This document shows, one piece after another, positions 10,601-17,726 of a DNA stretch of 53,717 bases (position 1 is its first letter; each line of letters begins with the position of its first letter). Under the pieces are notes generated by a model. It made no database searches and was not told where the DNA came from. It was given only the letters and a program-made list of their open reading frames with translations. A program made the translations under genes and the position numbers. Source of the stretch: Bacteroidales bacterium (GTDB lineage Bacteria; Bacteroidota; Bacteroidia; Bacteroidales; GCA-2748055); NCBI GenBank assembly GCA_021738565.1, contig JAIPBT010000027.1:1-53717 (forward strand), in the 5' to 3' direction.

Positions 10601-10926
10601 TGAAGTGATTCACTATTGCCGGATACATTGGATTTCGAAATTACAATATGCTTTCCATCAATATTGTATTGAAGATCCGAATCCTTCAACAGATTATTAA
10701 GAATTGTTTCAATAGTTTCGTTTTCAAAAGTTCCCGAAACGATTGCTGAAGGATCAAGTGTATTACTCTGATAAAAGAAATAGTAATTCGAATTTGCTTC
10801 GATTTCTTTAAGAGCCTTTTCCAGGACCATGTCATCAAAGGTCACTGAAATTCTTTGTGCGGAAAGATTATAAAAAGACGAGAGAAACAACAGCGCGAAA
10901 AAAAACATGAAATGACCTCTTTTCAT
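7669..10926 (-). CDS. SusC/RagA family TonB-dependent transporter with STN signalling domain
   Basis: A 1085-residue outer-membrane channel that imports glycan fragments with TonB energy. Domains in order: signal peptide (1-23), secretin/TonB short N-terminal domain (about 24-95) that contacts FecR, a carboxypeptidase-regulatory-like beta sandwich (about 112-195, starting at SGRVIDDQGNPVPGASI), the plug (about 205-315, with SGRPGESPSIRIRGGNS and EILKDASATAIYGSRGANG) and a 22-strand barrel ending in a C-terminal strand. The STN domain matches the ECF sigma/FecR pair immediately upstream, implying that substrate binding triggers transcription of this locus. FecR ends 48 bp before the start codon. 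Confidence 0.96.
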   Translation of the reverse strand: MKRGHFMFFFALLFLSSFYNLSAQRISVTFDDMVLEKALKEIEANSNYYFFYQSNTLDPSAIVSGTFENETIETILNNLLKDSDLQYNIDGKHIVISKSNVSGNSESLQFPRTISGRVIDDQGNPVPGASIRIKGTNTGTITDKNGDFQLTIEDEKSMLIISFVGMKSKELSVEGKTYFPVTLYQDIMGLDDVVVIGYGFVRKSDLTGTVASVDVDEISQAPVAQLSQALSGRVAGVHIQQTSGRPGESPSIRIRGGNSINGNNAPLFVIDGFISAYGAQSINPEDIESIEILKDASATAIYGSRGANGVVLITTKSGKPGEDININYKSVFGTQSIIKKLDMLDAEGHMNYLNDYRRYYDFPLRFPEPVEVSVEEDWQDAMLRNGTLQNHYISIDGSTDRTSYFVSIDYFDQEGIVIHSDYQRISTRLNLDIDLSDKLKTGFKFSYLQTNNNDVSNIFFDALGISPTKPVYNEDGSYNYLLSYDTPGIEIENPIEVLNEYTNLSHRNIIGLQGYLDLELSKNFVFRSEISLSGSNKRDNKFIPSHTLSGRQNQSTAALSDAEKISIETVNTLTYLKEFKNQKVGFVVGTSTISENFNSFKAVAKDITSDVLMYYNLGTGNPLQNSVDSEFTELRQLSFLGRFNYNVLEKYLVTISGRYDGSSNFGENNRFAFFPSAAFAWRLSQEEFIRNLNIFDNLKFRISYGHTGNQSISPYQTHQLLKPKTTVLGNNPVLTFMPVSLANRNLKWETTRQFNTGLDFGFFRNKLYFNVDYYHKITEDLLLAKSIPSTTGFTSIIDNIGSIENKGIELEVNAYLFEKENFSWKGALSYSRNENKILDLGDVDYIFPDDSKVKNAKTDNTNILQVGEPVGTFYTYVYDGIFKDWEEIEAYPSLSGTLPGAMKILDRDENGVISEADKTITGYAQPDFIFGINNEFRLLKNIYLTMFWQGAVGGEILNYNNYLFTIDQSNIPVALSDYWTPDNTDAALPSPGFSGLVTDNYIEDASYIRLKLLSLNYQFPGRFLKNIKISSCSVFLTATDILTFTNYTGINPEVNFFGDSNTIMNADYNSYPTTKSITGGIRIKL

Positions 10927-10974
10927 AGCCTCATAGTTTAGTTGTAGTTATAATTCTTGCCGTTACAGGTGTAT

Positions 10975-11940
10975 CTATTGTTGATAAAACTCAATTATAT
11001 ATTTGTTTTCCTGCTTACTTTTACGGTACCGCAGGTTTGATGATGACCTGATCAGTTTCAGAGCCTGGCCCAACCCTTCTTCTTTCAAAAGCGTACCGGT
11101 GAAAGGTATTTCACCTATCTCAGGATCGTCAAGAGAAAATTCCGCCGAATACCATGTTTCCAATAATTCCAGAATGGATGTAAGGCGGATGTTGTCAAAT
11201 TGAAGGTTCCCTGATCTCCACGACGAATAAAAATCCGTATTCTCGAGCCATTCCCTCTCTATGCTCTGATCATCATATCTGAAGAGAAGCTTCTCTCCCG
11301 GCATTAATTCCGAGACTTGTTGTTGTTTTGAATATAATTGTATCCTGCCATCAACTAAAGTTAGTTCAAGGTAATCCGGATGATATGCATTGACATTAAA
11401 CTTGGTTCCAAGAACCCTTACCCGTTCATCATCGATTTGAACAACAAATGGATTTAAGTCATTATGAAAGATCTCGAAATAGCCTTGTCCCTCAAGATGA
11501 ACCTGTCGGTTTTCTTCGCTGAAATTCGAAGGTATTCTCAAAACTGATCCTGGGTTCAGCCAAATTTTAGATCCATCACTCAACGTAATAAAGTTAATTT
11601 GGTTGCCCTCTGCTGCTACATAATGATAAATGATAGCCGTCTCCTTGGTATTCAGATCCAATTGCATATAACCGATAAAGGAAAGGATAAGAATAGCTGC
11701 GTATTTAAGTATGGAAATGCCCAGCTTTTTTAACTGCCTGCTCCGGAATGACCGTTTCTTTATTTTTCTCCACGCCTTTGATTCATCGGCATCATCCATC
11801 ACGCTCGTGAGGGCATAAACTTTTTTCAACCTGATGAATTGCTTCTCATTTTCCTGATCCTGTGCGATCCAACTGAAAAGCTTCTCCCTTTCGGCCTGAT
11901 TGGTTTTCTTAAGCAGATATTTGATAATTAAATCCTCCAT
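10975..11940 (-). CDS. FecR family anti-sigma factor
   Basis: A 321-residue inner-membrane regulator. A cytoplasmic N-terminal part (about 1-75) that should hold the ECF sigma factor is followed by one membrane helix (about 82-97), then a periplasmic FecR domain with the family motif around LSDGSKIWLNPGSVLRIP and FEIFHNDLNPFVVQ, and a C-terminal domain that receives the signal from the STN domain of SusC. It is placed 53 bp downstream of the sigma gene and directly upstream of susC. Its expected role is to release or activate the sigma factor when the SusCD substrate is bound. Confidence 0.93.
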   Translation of the reverse strand: MEDLIIKYLLKKTNQAEREKLFSWIAQDQENEKQFIRLKKVYALTSVMDDADESKAWRKIKKRSFRSRQLKKLGISILKYAAILILSFIGYMQLDLNTKETAIIYHYVAAEGNQINFITLSDGSKIWLNPGSVLRIPSNFSEENRQVHLEGQGYFEIFHNDLNPFVVQIDDERVRVLGTKFNVNAYHPDYLELTLVDGRIQLYSKQQQVSELMPGEKLLFRYDDQSIEREWLENTDFYSSWRSGNLQFDNIRLTSILELLETWYSAEFSLDDPEIGEIPFTGTLLKEEGLGQALKLIRSSSNLRYRKSKQENKYIIEFYQQ

Positions 11941-11993
11941 TCCAGTGTTCTTTATAGTAAGTACACCGGGGAGTTGTTTTACCCTATACCGGA

Positions 11994-12599
11994 TCAGAAT
12001 ATTTTAAAAATAGCATGAAGTACAACAGCAGGAAGATAATCGACAAGATGAATACGAAGTTTTTTTATTGCACGGGTTATATTGGCCTCGACAGCCTGAA
12101 TGGATATGTTCAGCTCTTCCGCGACTTCAGCGTTTTTCTTTCCTTCAAAACGGCTTTTCATATACACCTCCCTGCAACGTTCCGGCAGTTCTTCAATTGC
12201 TTCCTTGATCATTGACTCCAACTCGATAAAATCGTATTCATTGAAGTTGAAGGATTCAAGAATCTTAACATTCATTTCTAATTCCCTGATATCTGTCTCA
12301 TTTGTCACATGTAAACTATGACGTTTCTTCTCCCTGAGGTAATTAAGGCTTCTGCTTTTGGCGATCGTATACAAAAATGCCTTGATACCGGCAGGCTTTT
12401 CTACCTTTCTGCGATTGATCCAGAGATTAATGAATGATTCCTGGGAAACATTTTCAGAAATATATTTGTCATCAACAAAACTATAGCTGAAGGCCACAAT
12501 CTGATTGTAATACTGCCGGAAGATCAACTCAAAGACCTTTTCATCCCCCGCCTTAAAGCGCTGAAAATTTTGCTGATCATATTCAATTTGATGCGTCAT
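11994..12599 (-). CDS. ECF-type RNA polymerase sigma factor of PUL1
   Basis: A 201-residue sigma-70 family protein with region 2 (about 14-85, including YYNQIVAFSYSFVDD and the QESFINLW segment) and region 4 (about 130-185, with LPERCREVYMKSRFEGKKNAEVAEEL and a helix-turn-helix). Size and spacing are those of Bacteroidetes ECF sigma factors partnered with FecR. It is the first gene of PUL1 and probably drives susC transcription. The 92 bp upstream of it to the HIT relic are AT-rich and hold TTTG-like boxes, but no convincing -33/-7 pair. Confidence 0.93.
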   Translation of the reverse strand: MTHQIEYDQQNFQRFKAGDEKVFELIFRQYYNQIVAFSYSFVDDKYISENVSQESFINLWINRRKVEKPAGIKAFLYTIAKSRSLNYLREKKRHSLHVTNETDIRELEMNVKILESFNFNEYDFIELESMIKEAIEELPERCREVYMKSRFEGKKNAEVAEELNISIQAVEANITRAIKKLRIHLVDYLPAVVLHAIFKIF

Positions 12600-12691
12600 C
12601 TTAATTGGTCGCAGGTAGTTTCGTCAAATTTGCGACTTAATTTTACAAAAACAATATTTGTGTCTTTCCAAATTTAACCATCCAACTTTAG

Positions 12692-12794
12692 GTGATATTT
12701 TGAATTATGCGAAGAAGAGAAAAATGACCTCTGGCAACTGGTTGAACAAGGCAAAAGCTTCCTGGAAGAAAATTTCAAGCCGGACGGCTTCAAC
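12692..12794 (+). pseudogene. Internal fragment of a HIT-family gene (module relic A)
   Basis: This piece is clearly homologous to the middle of the intact HIT gene at 26950-27318: the frame reads ELCEEEKNDLWQLVEQ and continues to FKPDGFN, matching residues 47-77 of the intact protein almost position for position. It lacks the start, the zinc/CPFC end and the HxHxH active site, and similarity stops abruptly after the codons for Gly-Phe-Asn. The ABC exporter cassette starts about 65 bp later. It is the leftmost of the scattered MazG-HNH-HIT relics. Confidence 0.8.
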
Positions 12795-12860
12795 AGTCAT
12801 CGACCCTGGAAATTTACCAGGTTTGGAATAACTGTGTAACTTTACGATCAAATATGCACC

Positions 12861-13715
12861 ATGATACGTGTCAGGGATCTGAATTTCACCTATAGCAAAA
12901 CCAAAAAAAAGGCGGTTCATGACATGAATTTTGATATTCATGAAGGAGAGATCTTTGGCTTTTTGGGCCCCAACGGCGCGGGTAAAACGACTACGCAACG
13001 ACTTATTATCGGGTTGCTCAGAAATTACAGCGGAAATATTGAGGTGCTTGGAAAAGAGCGCAACCAATGGGGAAAAGACTTCTATGAGCAAATTGGCGTT
13101 GCATTCGATTTCCCCAACCTGTACGCTAAATTAACTGCAAAAGAGAATCTGCAGCTCATCGGGGCCTATTATAAAAACTTCATTGGGAATCCGGATGCAT
13201 TGCTCGACCAGGTCGGGTTACTGGCCGACAAGGATGTGCGTGTGGAAAACTTTTCCAAGGGGATGAAAATGCGGTTGAACTTCATTCGTTCCATCATGCA
13301 CAACCCTGACCTGTTGTTTTTCGATGAACCTACTTCAGGACTTGACCCGGTGAATTCCCATATCATTAAAGAAATTATTCTTCAGCAGAAGAAAAACAAC
13401 AAAACGATTTTTCTGACAACGCACAATATGACCGTCGCGGAACAGCTCTGCGACAGGGTTGCTTTTATTGTTGAGGGCAAGATCGTGGTGACAGGCTCCC
13501 CGAAAGATCTAATGATTGAACACGGGAAACGGATTGTGAAGGTTGAGTTTCAGAAAAACGGCAAACTGGTTGGCCAGGACTTTGATTTACAGAGCATCGG
13601 CAGCAATCGTGCTTTTATGGATGTTCTGAAATCCGGTAACGTAAAGACCATACATAGTTGTGAAGCTTCCCTGGAAGATATTTTCATAAAATTAACCGGG
13701 AGGAACCTGGTATGA
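12861..13715 (+). CDS. ABC transporter ATP-binding protein
   Basis: A 284-residue ATPase that powers the two permeases that follow. Walker A is GPNGAGKT (residues 36-43), the signature is FSKGMKMRL (131-139), Walker B is LLFFDEPTSGLD with catalytic Glu156, and the switch histidine is His188. A C-terminal extension of about 70 residues is typical of exporter-type (drug/antibiotic or lipid) ATPases. Its last codon overlaps the first permease by the ATGA tetranucleotide. It starts shortly after a HIT gene relic, so the operon probably lies in a region of insertion. The substrate is unknown. Confidence 0.93.
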   Translation: MIRVRDLNFTYSKTKKKAVHDMNFDIHEGEIFGFLGPNGAGKTTTQRLIIGLLRNYSGNIEVLGKERNQWGKDFYEQIGVAFDFPNLYAKLTAKENLQLIGAYYKNFIGNPDALLDQVGLLADKDVRVENFSKGMKMRLNFIRSIMHNPDLLFFDEPTSGLDPVNSHIIKEIILQQKKNNKTIFLTTHNMTVAEQLCDRVAFIVEGKIVVTGSPKDLMIEHGKRIVKVEFQKNGKLVGQDFDLQSIGSNRAFMDVLKSGNVKTIHSCEASLEDIFIKLTGRNLV

Positions 13716-14404
13716 GGCTACTGCACGCGATATGGGCCGATATCCGTTTTCAGATCAAGCAAGGGTTTTATTTAGTGTATGTGATCATTACGCTGATGTA
13801 CCTGGTAATACTGTCATTTATACCCCAGGACCTGTTGCCCGTTGTGCTTCCGGTGGTTGTATTCACAGATCCCTCAGTGTTAGGGTTGTTTTTTATTGGC
13901 GGGATAATCCTCCTGGAAAAGGTGCAGGGAGTATTAATGGTTGTGGTGGTATCTCCCCTGAGAACGGTTGAATATATACTCTCAAAGGTTGTCTCATTGG
14001 GTATTCTCTCGCTCCTGGCTGCTTTTGTTATTTCTTTCTTCAGCAGCCACGAAGCGATCAACTGGTTGCTGCTGTTGCTGGCAACGATTTTAACTTCCGG
14101 AATTTTCACGATGAGCGGCATCATGATTAACGCCGGATGTGAAACTGTCAACCAGTATATGTTGAAAACCATTCCCTATATGCTGCTCTTCGTTTTACCA
14201 TGTTTCTCACTTATTGGATTTCCCTATTCCTGGTTGTTTACCGTGGTTCCCAGCGTTGCCGCACTGAGACTCATGATGGGTGCATACCAGGCGATTCCCT
14301 GGTATGAAGCAGTGTCATTGGTGGTGTACCTGGCAGGAACAAACTATTTGTTTTTCCGGTTAACGGTGCGTGTTTTTGAAAATAAAATTGTCTACAAGGA
14401 TTAA
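13712..14404 (+). CDS. ABC-2 type transporter permease, first subunit
   Basis: A 230-residue hydrophobic protein with about six predicted membrane segments and no other domain. It overlaps the ATPase gene by 4 bp and ends 2 bp before the second permease, so the three form one translationally coupled operon for a heteromeric exporter. The arrangement of one ATPase and two short permeases of 230-235 residues resembles the fluoroquinolone-export type found in many bacteria, but the sequence alone does not show what is exported. Confidence 0.85.
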   Translation: MRLLHAIWADIRFQIKQGFYLVYVIITLMYLVILSFIPQDLLPVVLPVVVFTDPSVLGLFFIGGIILLEKVQGVLMVVVVSPLRTVEYILSKVVSLGILSLLAAFVISFFSSHEAINWLLLLLATILTSGIFTMSGIMINAGCETVNQYMLKTIPYMLLFVLPCFSLIGFPYSWLFTVVPSVAALRLMMGAYQAIPWYEAVSLVVYLAGTNYLFFRLTVRVFENKIVYKD

Positions 14405-14406
14405 AA

Positions 14407-15114
14407 ATGTTGCAGCTCATTCATTTTAAAAACGACGCCAGGCAGATAATGCGTGATCCCATCATGACAATGCTGTTGTTTGCCCCGCTGCTTTTGCTCA
14501 TTGTATTTAAGCTGCTTGTGTTGTTGTTGCCTCCTTTTCTGAATGCAAAATTCGGATTTGATGTGGCCCCTTACAATCCTTATATCCTGTCTTTTGTATT
14601 GATTGTGAATTCAGGAATGCTCGGGATCGTTACCGGCTTTATGATGCTTGACGAACGGGATGGTAAGATTGCCGAGCTGATGGAGATAACGCCACTCGGC
14701 AAAAGCGGATACCTCGTCAACAGGCTATCATTCACATCAATTTTGTCCTTCATTTATGCCTTCACAGGCATATATTTCTTAAACCTGCTTGAACTGCCCC
14801 TGTTTTCGATAGCATTATTGTCCCTTTTAGCGGCTGTTTACACAGCAATAATGGGATTGCTCCTGGTTACCTGGGCCGATGACAAAGTAAAGGGGTTAAC
14901 ACTTGCAAAAGGATTGAATGTATTGGTTTTATTCGCCTTTACCGATCTGTTTTCACTCAACTGGCTCACCTGCCTATCATGGTTTTTCCCGCCTCACTGG
15001 ATTACCGCGATGATTAAATCGCCCTGGCATCTTCCTGGCATCGCCGCAGCACTCCTTGTTCATCTTGGGTGGTTATCGATGCTGATCATTGGCTACTGGA
15101 GGAGAGCAGCCTGA
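14407..15114 (+). CDS. ABC-2 type transporter permease, second subunit
   Basis: A 235-residue membrane protein with about six helices; a soluble loop with MMLDERDGKIAELMEITPL near residues 78-96 is the coupling-helix motif common in ABC-2 permeases and a good sign that this is the partner of the ATPase. It starts 2 bp after the first permease. No transcription terminator is obvious after it; the next gene has its own promoter. Confidence 0.86.
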   Translation: MLQLIHFKNDARQIMRDPIMTMLLFAPLLLLIVFKLLVLLLPPFLNAKFGFDVAPYNPYILSFVLIVNSGMLGIVTGFMMLDERDGKIAELMEITPLGKSGYLVNRLSFTSILSFIYAFTGIYFLNLLELPLFSIALLSLLAAVYTAIMGLLLVTWADDKVKGLTLAKGLNVLVLFAFTDLFSLNWLTCLSWFFPPHWITAMIKSPWHLPGIAAALLVHLGWLSMLIIGYWRRAA

Positions 15115-15158
15115 TATTCCTGAATCATCTCAAAATTGGAATAAAATGTTAAGTGAGA

Positions 15159-15218
15159 AACATGATTATTTATTCAATCATGTTGACATATGGTGTTTTT
15201 TTTGTATATTTGTCAACA
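15159..15218 (+). promoter_or_regulatory. Promoter with two nested palindromes upstream of the XRE-ImmA gene
   Basis: A Bacteroidetes-type promoter: TTG at 15183-15185, 19 bp, then TATATTTG at 15205-15212, an exact fit to the -7 consensus TAnnTTTG; the start codon lies at 15240. Two perfect inverted repeats overlap it. AACATGATT (15159-15167) pairs with AATCATGTT (15176-15184), and TGTTGACA (15181-15188) pairs with TGTCAACA (15211-15218), so the second one brackets the core promoter. Such sites are what an autoregulating XRE repressor would bind; that role is inferred. Confidence 0.72.
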
Positions 15219-15239
15219 ATTAAACACATATAAGCACAA

Positions 15240-16313
15240 ATGGAAAACACCTTCGCTATAAGACTATTATCTGCCCGTAAAATGGCGGGTATGTCGCTTC
15301 AGAAACTTGCTGATGCTTTAGGGAATGTTGTGACCAAACAATCTCTGAACAAGTATGAGCAGGGAGTAATGAAGCCAGATAGCACTTTACTGGTAAAGTT
15401 GTCAAGCGTATTAAATGTTCCGGTGGATTTTTTTTACGCTGAATCAACCGTGACTGTGGAACTCACCAATCCTGATTATCGAAAACATTCCTCCAGAATT
15501 TCGGCAACCCAAAAAGCAGCAATCGAAGAAAAATCCAGAACACTGCTTGAGAGATACCTGGAACTTGAAAACCTGCTCAATTTGAATGAGAAAACTTCCT
15601 ACTTCGAATTCAATGAGGAAATTATTACCCCTGATGACGCTGAGAAAGCTGCCAGAAAATTACGTGAAGATTGGGATTTGGGCTATGACCCTATTCCGGA
15701 TGTTGTCGCCATGTTGGAAGACAAGGGTTATAAGGTTATTGAGATTGACGCCCAGGAAAAATTCGATGGATTATCAGCTGAGGTGAATGGATTAAAAGTA
15801 ATTGTTCTTAATGGCAACTTATACGAAGGGAACAATTGCCGGAAAAGATTTACTGCACTTCATGAACTTGCACATCATTCTCTAAAATTTCCAGAAGGCA
15901 TGGAGCACAAGATTGAAGAAAAATTATGTCATGTTTTTGCCAGTACTGTTTTGTATCCATCGGAAATGGCAAAAAAGGAGCTGCACTCTGAACGCTTTCA
16001 TTTCTATGAGAACGAATTAATTCTTATTAAGGAGAGATGGGGAATTTCAATATCAGCAATTTTCCATACTGCACTCAGGTTAAGCATCATCAATGATTAT
16101 GTCTTCAGAAATTTAAACATCAATTATCGTTCACGTGGATATCACAAAGACAATAATGAACCTGGAAAGTATTTGAGTCAGGAAAAGCCTGTACGTTTCT
16201 TACGCCTGGTCTACTTTGCACTTGGTAAGGGATTAATATCTGTCAATGAAGCAGCTTATTACACCGGGGACAGTGTTTGGGAATTTCGAAAATCGATGAA
16301 ACAACTGGCATGA
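15240..16313 (+). CDS. XRE-type regulator fused to ImmA/IrrE metallopeptidase
   Basis: A 357-residue two-domain protein. An XRE helix-turn-helix (about residues 6-65, with SLQKLADALG and QSLNKYEQG) is joined to a zinc peptidase domain whose HELAHH motif gives metal ligands His208 and His212 and catalytic Glu209. Proteins of this build act as antitoxins or as regulators that are relieved by proteolysis of a repressor. Its stop codon overlaps the start of the PIN gene (ATGA), so the two form a pair resembling a toxin-antitoxin module, with the DNA-binding partner first. Palindromes at its promoter suggest autorepression. Confidence 0.9.
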   Translation: MENTFAIRLLSARKMAGMSLQKLADALGNVVTKQSLNKYEQGVMKPDSTLLVKLSSVLNVPVDFFYAESTVTVELTNPDYRKHSSRISATQKAAIEEKSRTLLERYLELENLLNLNEKTSYFEFNEEIITPDDAEKAARKLREDWDLGYDPIPDVVAMLEDKGYKVIEIDAQEKFDGLSAEVNGLKVIVLNGNLYEGNNCRKRFTALHELAHHSLKFPEGMEHKIEEKLCHVFASTVLYPSEMAKKELHSERFHFYENELILIKERWGISISAIFHTALRLSIINDYVFRNLNINYRSRGYHKDNNEPGKYLSQEKPVRFLRLVYFALGKGLISVNEAAYYTGDSVWEFRKSMKQLA

Positions 16314-16846
16314 AACTGATCATAACAGATACGAATATATTTTTCGATATTATCAGCATCGGAGTATTGCCAGAGTTCTTTAGTTTGGATTATGAAATAT
16401 GTACAACAATATTTGTTATTGAAGAGATAAAAAGATCGGATCAGAGAAATGCAATAGAAATTTTCATCAGGGCAAAGGAGATAAATGTTATAGACTTTTC
16501 TGCTGAAGAAATTAGTAAAGTTGATGAGTTTAAAACGGAAAAGAATTTCAAAGGAATTACGGATAAATCAGTCCTATGGAAATCTCTTCAGCTTGGATGT
16601 CCGCTTTTAACTGGCGATCGGAAACTAAGATTAGAAGCAGAGAATCAAGGGGTAGAGGTACACGGATCAATATGGGTTATTACAAGCCTTGTTAAAAATG
16701 GCTTGATCGATAAAGAGAAAGGAATTAAGCTACTGGAATCATTAAAAGAAGTGAATTCCAGTTTGCCATTTGACGAAATTGATAAGCTGATTCGGTCATA
16801 TAAAAAAGGAATCGCAGACGAAGGTCGGGCTCACCAACGAACGTAA
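16310..16846 (+). CDS. PIN-domain ribonuclease-like protein (putative toxin)
   Basis: A 178-residue PIN-fold protein. I take the ATG at 16310, overlapping the preceding stop as ATGA; a longer frame from a TTG at 16277 would add 11 residues unrelated to the fold. Conserved acidic positions of PIN nucleases are visible: Asp7 in IITDTNIFFD, the Glu-Glu pair in FVIEEIKR, Asp in ITDKSVLW and Asp in LTGDRKLR. Together with the XRE-ImmA gene it is a likely two-gene toxin-antitoxin or regulated-nuclease pair. RNA target and toxicity are unknown. Confidence 0.82.
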   Translation: MKLIITDTNIFFDIISIGVLPEFFSLDYEICTTIFVIEEIKRSDQRNAIEIFIRAKEINVIDFSAEEISKVDEFKTEKNFKGITDKSVLWKSLQLGCPLLTGDRKLRLEAENQGVEVHGSIWVITSLVKNGLIDKEKGIKLLESLKEVNSSLPFDEIDKLIRSYKKGIADEGRAHQRT

Positions 16847-16882
16847 TACTATATCCAGTGGAAAAATCCCAGTGTATGATAC

Positions 16883-17052
16883 TATTGATTTTAGGACCAC
16901 GCATCCGATAACTCAAAATGAATTGTTATTTTAGAGGGAAAAAGTGAATGACTGAAATCGAAGAGATCGTGCTGGAGAAGATCCGCAAGAATGCCGAAAA
17001 ATACCCGGTTGCAAAATCCAAAGGCAACGCCACGAAATATACTGAATTTTAA
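16883..17052 (+). pseudogene. HIT stop/leader plus internally deleted mazG (module relic B)
   Basis: The stretch begins with the last codons of a HIT gene (TATTGA), continues through the roughly 60-bp leader shared with 21887-21953 and 25267-25331, and then has a 34-codon frame from ATG 16948 to TAA 17052. That frame joins the first 7 residues of MazG (MTEIEEI) in frame to the last 27 (from VLEKIRKNAEKYP), losing 78 internal residues and all metal-binding acidic motifs. Short direct repeats (GAGATC and GAAATC) sit at the deletion ends of the intact gene, so slippage or illegitimate recombination is likely. It cannot be an active MazG. Confidence 0.8.
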
Positions 17053-17088
17053 TACATTTAACTTTTAAGTTTTAACAAGGGTTATAAC

Positions 17089-17121
17089 CGTACCCACCTA
17101 TGGGTAAAAAACGGTACCATC
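17089..17121 (+). repeat. Terminal motif pair of a decayed IS21-like element
   Basis: CGTACCCACC at 17089-17098 and CGGTACCATC at 17112-17121 are spaced 23 bp start to start, the same spacing as the motif pairs at both ends of the intact element (49350/49373 and 53677/53700). The inner motif is followed 40 bp later by the zinc-ribbon relic, as expected for the element end next to that gene. The 10-bp palindrome GGTTATAACC overlaps the outer side here (17080-17089) and also occurs at 49329-49338. Confidence 0.6.
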
Positions 17122-17160
17122 TAAATATTCCCTTCTTTAGGGATTTGAAAAAGAAGATTC

Positions 17161-17455
17161 ATGCCCCAGCCATTCAACTGTTATCATTGTGGCAAAACCT
17201 TCCTAAGAAATCCACGAGTAAAAACAAAAGCATTATACTGCCTTATCTTGTCAGAACCCACGTAAGCGAAAATCAGAAAGGAAAACCTCTCGTACAAGTA
17301 TAGGTAAGCTAATGGTTTAAAGCGAAACAAGTGCTTGCGAGTTTCTTATCCTGCCCATAAATACCATATTGGATGCGGGAAAAATCATCCGGAGCATGTA
17401 AAACGCAATCGTGAGTTTCACCGAAAAAGAATAAAAAGCGTAAAAAGGATCTGTC
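17161..17455 (+). pseudogene. Frameshifted relic of the element's zinc-ribbon gene
   Basis: From ATG 17161 the frame reads CYHCGKTFLRNPRVKTKALYC, aligning with residues 7-26 of the intact zinc-ribbon protein at 52926-53387 (CISCG, then RNPRLKKQKYC). After a frame change CQNPRKRKSERK matches its second cysteine pair region, and further on HPEHVKRNREFHRKR matches HPEYVNRNRELQRTR. In-frame TAA stops and at least two frameshifts show that the gene is dead. It belongs to a relative of the transposon at the right of the window, now reduced to one end, this gene and three iterons. Confidence 0.72.
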
Positions 17456-17462
17456 TTCAATG

Positions 17463-17639
17463 ATTGTAAAGACGGACGCGTTACTTCTGCAGCCTTTATG
17501 TAAAGGGGCTTACATGGGTTTTAAGATAAAAAAAGGAAAAGATTGTAAAAACAGACGCGTTCATACTTCAAATGCAGGTGCAGCAAAGGATAGAGGCATA
17601 TACACCTCAAAAACCGGATCGATTGTTGAGACGGATACG
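17463..17639 (+). repeat. Three diverged 19-bp iterons, 78-80 bp apart
   Basis: GATTGTAAAGACGGACGCG (17463-17481), GATTGTAAAAACAGACGCG (17541-17559) and GATTGTTGAGACGGATACG (17621-17639) lie 78 and 80 bp apart, directly after the zinc-ribbon relic. The intact element has three exact 19-mers with the same GATTGTAAA start and 79-80-bp spacing near the same gene. A single copy of this version also occurs on the minus strand at 53528-53546. The remaining sequence to 17726 shows no gene. Confidence 0.7.
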
Positions 17640-17726
17640 TTTGTTTAAAAAGCCCAGCTTCAACGTTGACTTAGTTTCACGGGAGGCGAAGTTGAGTGAA
17701 AAAATGAGCACCAGGCTATAGTGGCC

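Noticed and set aside
12600-12691. Promoter for PUL1 upstream of the sigma gene
   Set aside because: TTTG-like boxes exist but no pair has correct spacing to a TAnnTTTG box.
12705-13091. Minus-strand open frame opposite the start of the ABC ATPase
   Set aside because: It overlaps a clear ABC ATPase and a HIT relic and encodes no recognisable protein.
12861-15114. Specific drug exporter assignment for the ABC operon
   Set aside because: The layout resembles fluoroquinolone-export permeases, but no substrate-defining residue is known to me.
17100-17303. Open frame of 67 codons near 17.1 kb
   Set aside because: It runs out of frame through the zinc-ribbon relic and has no family features.
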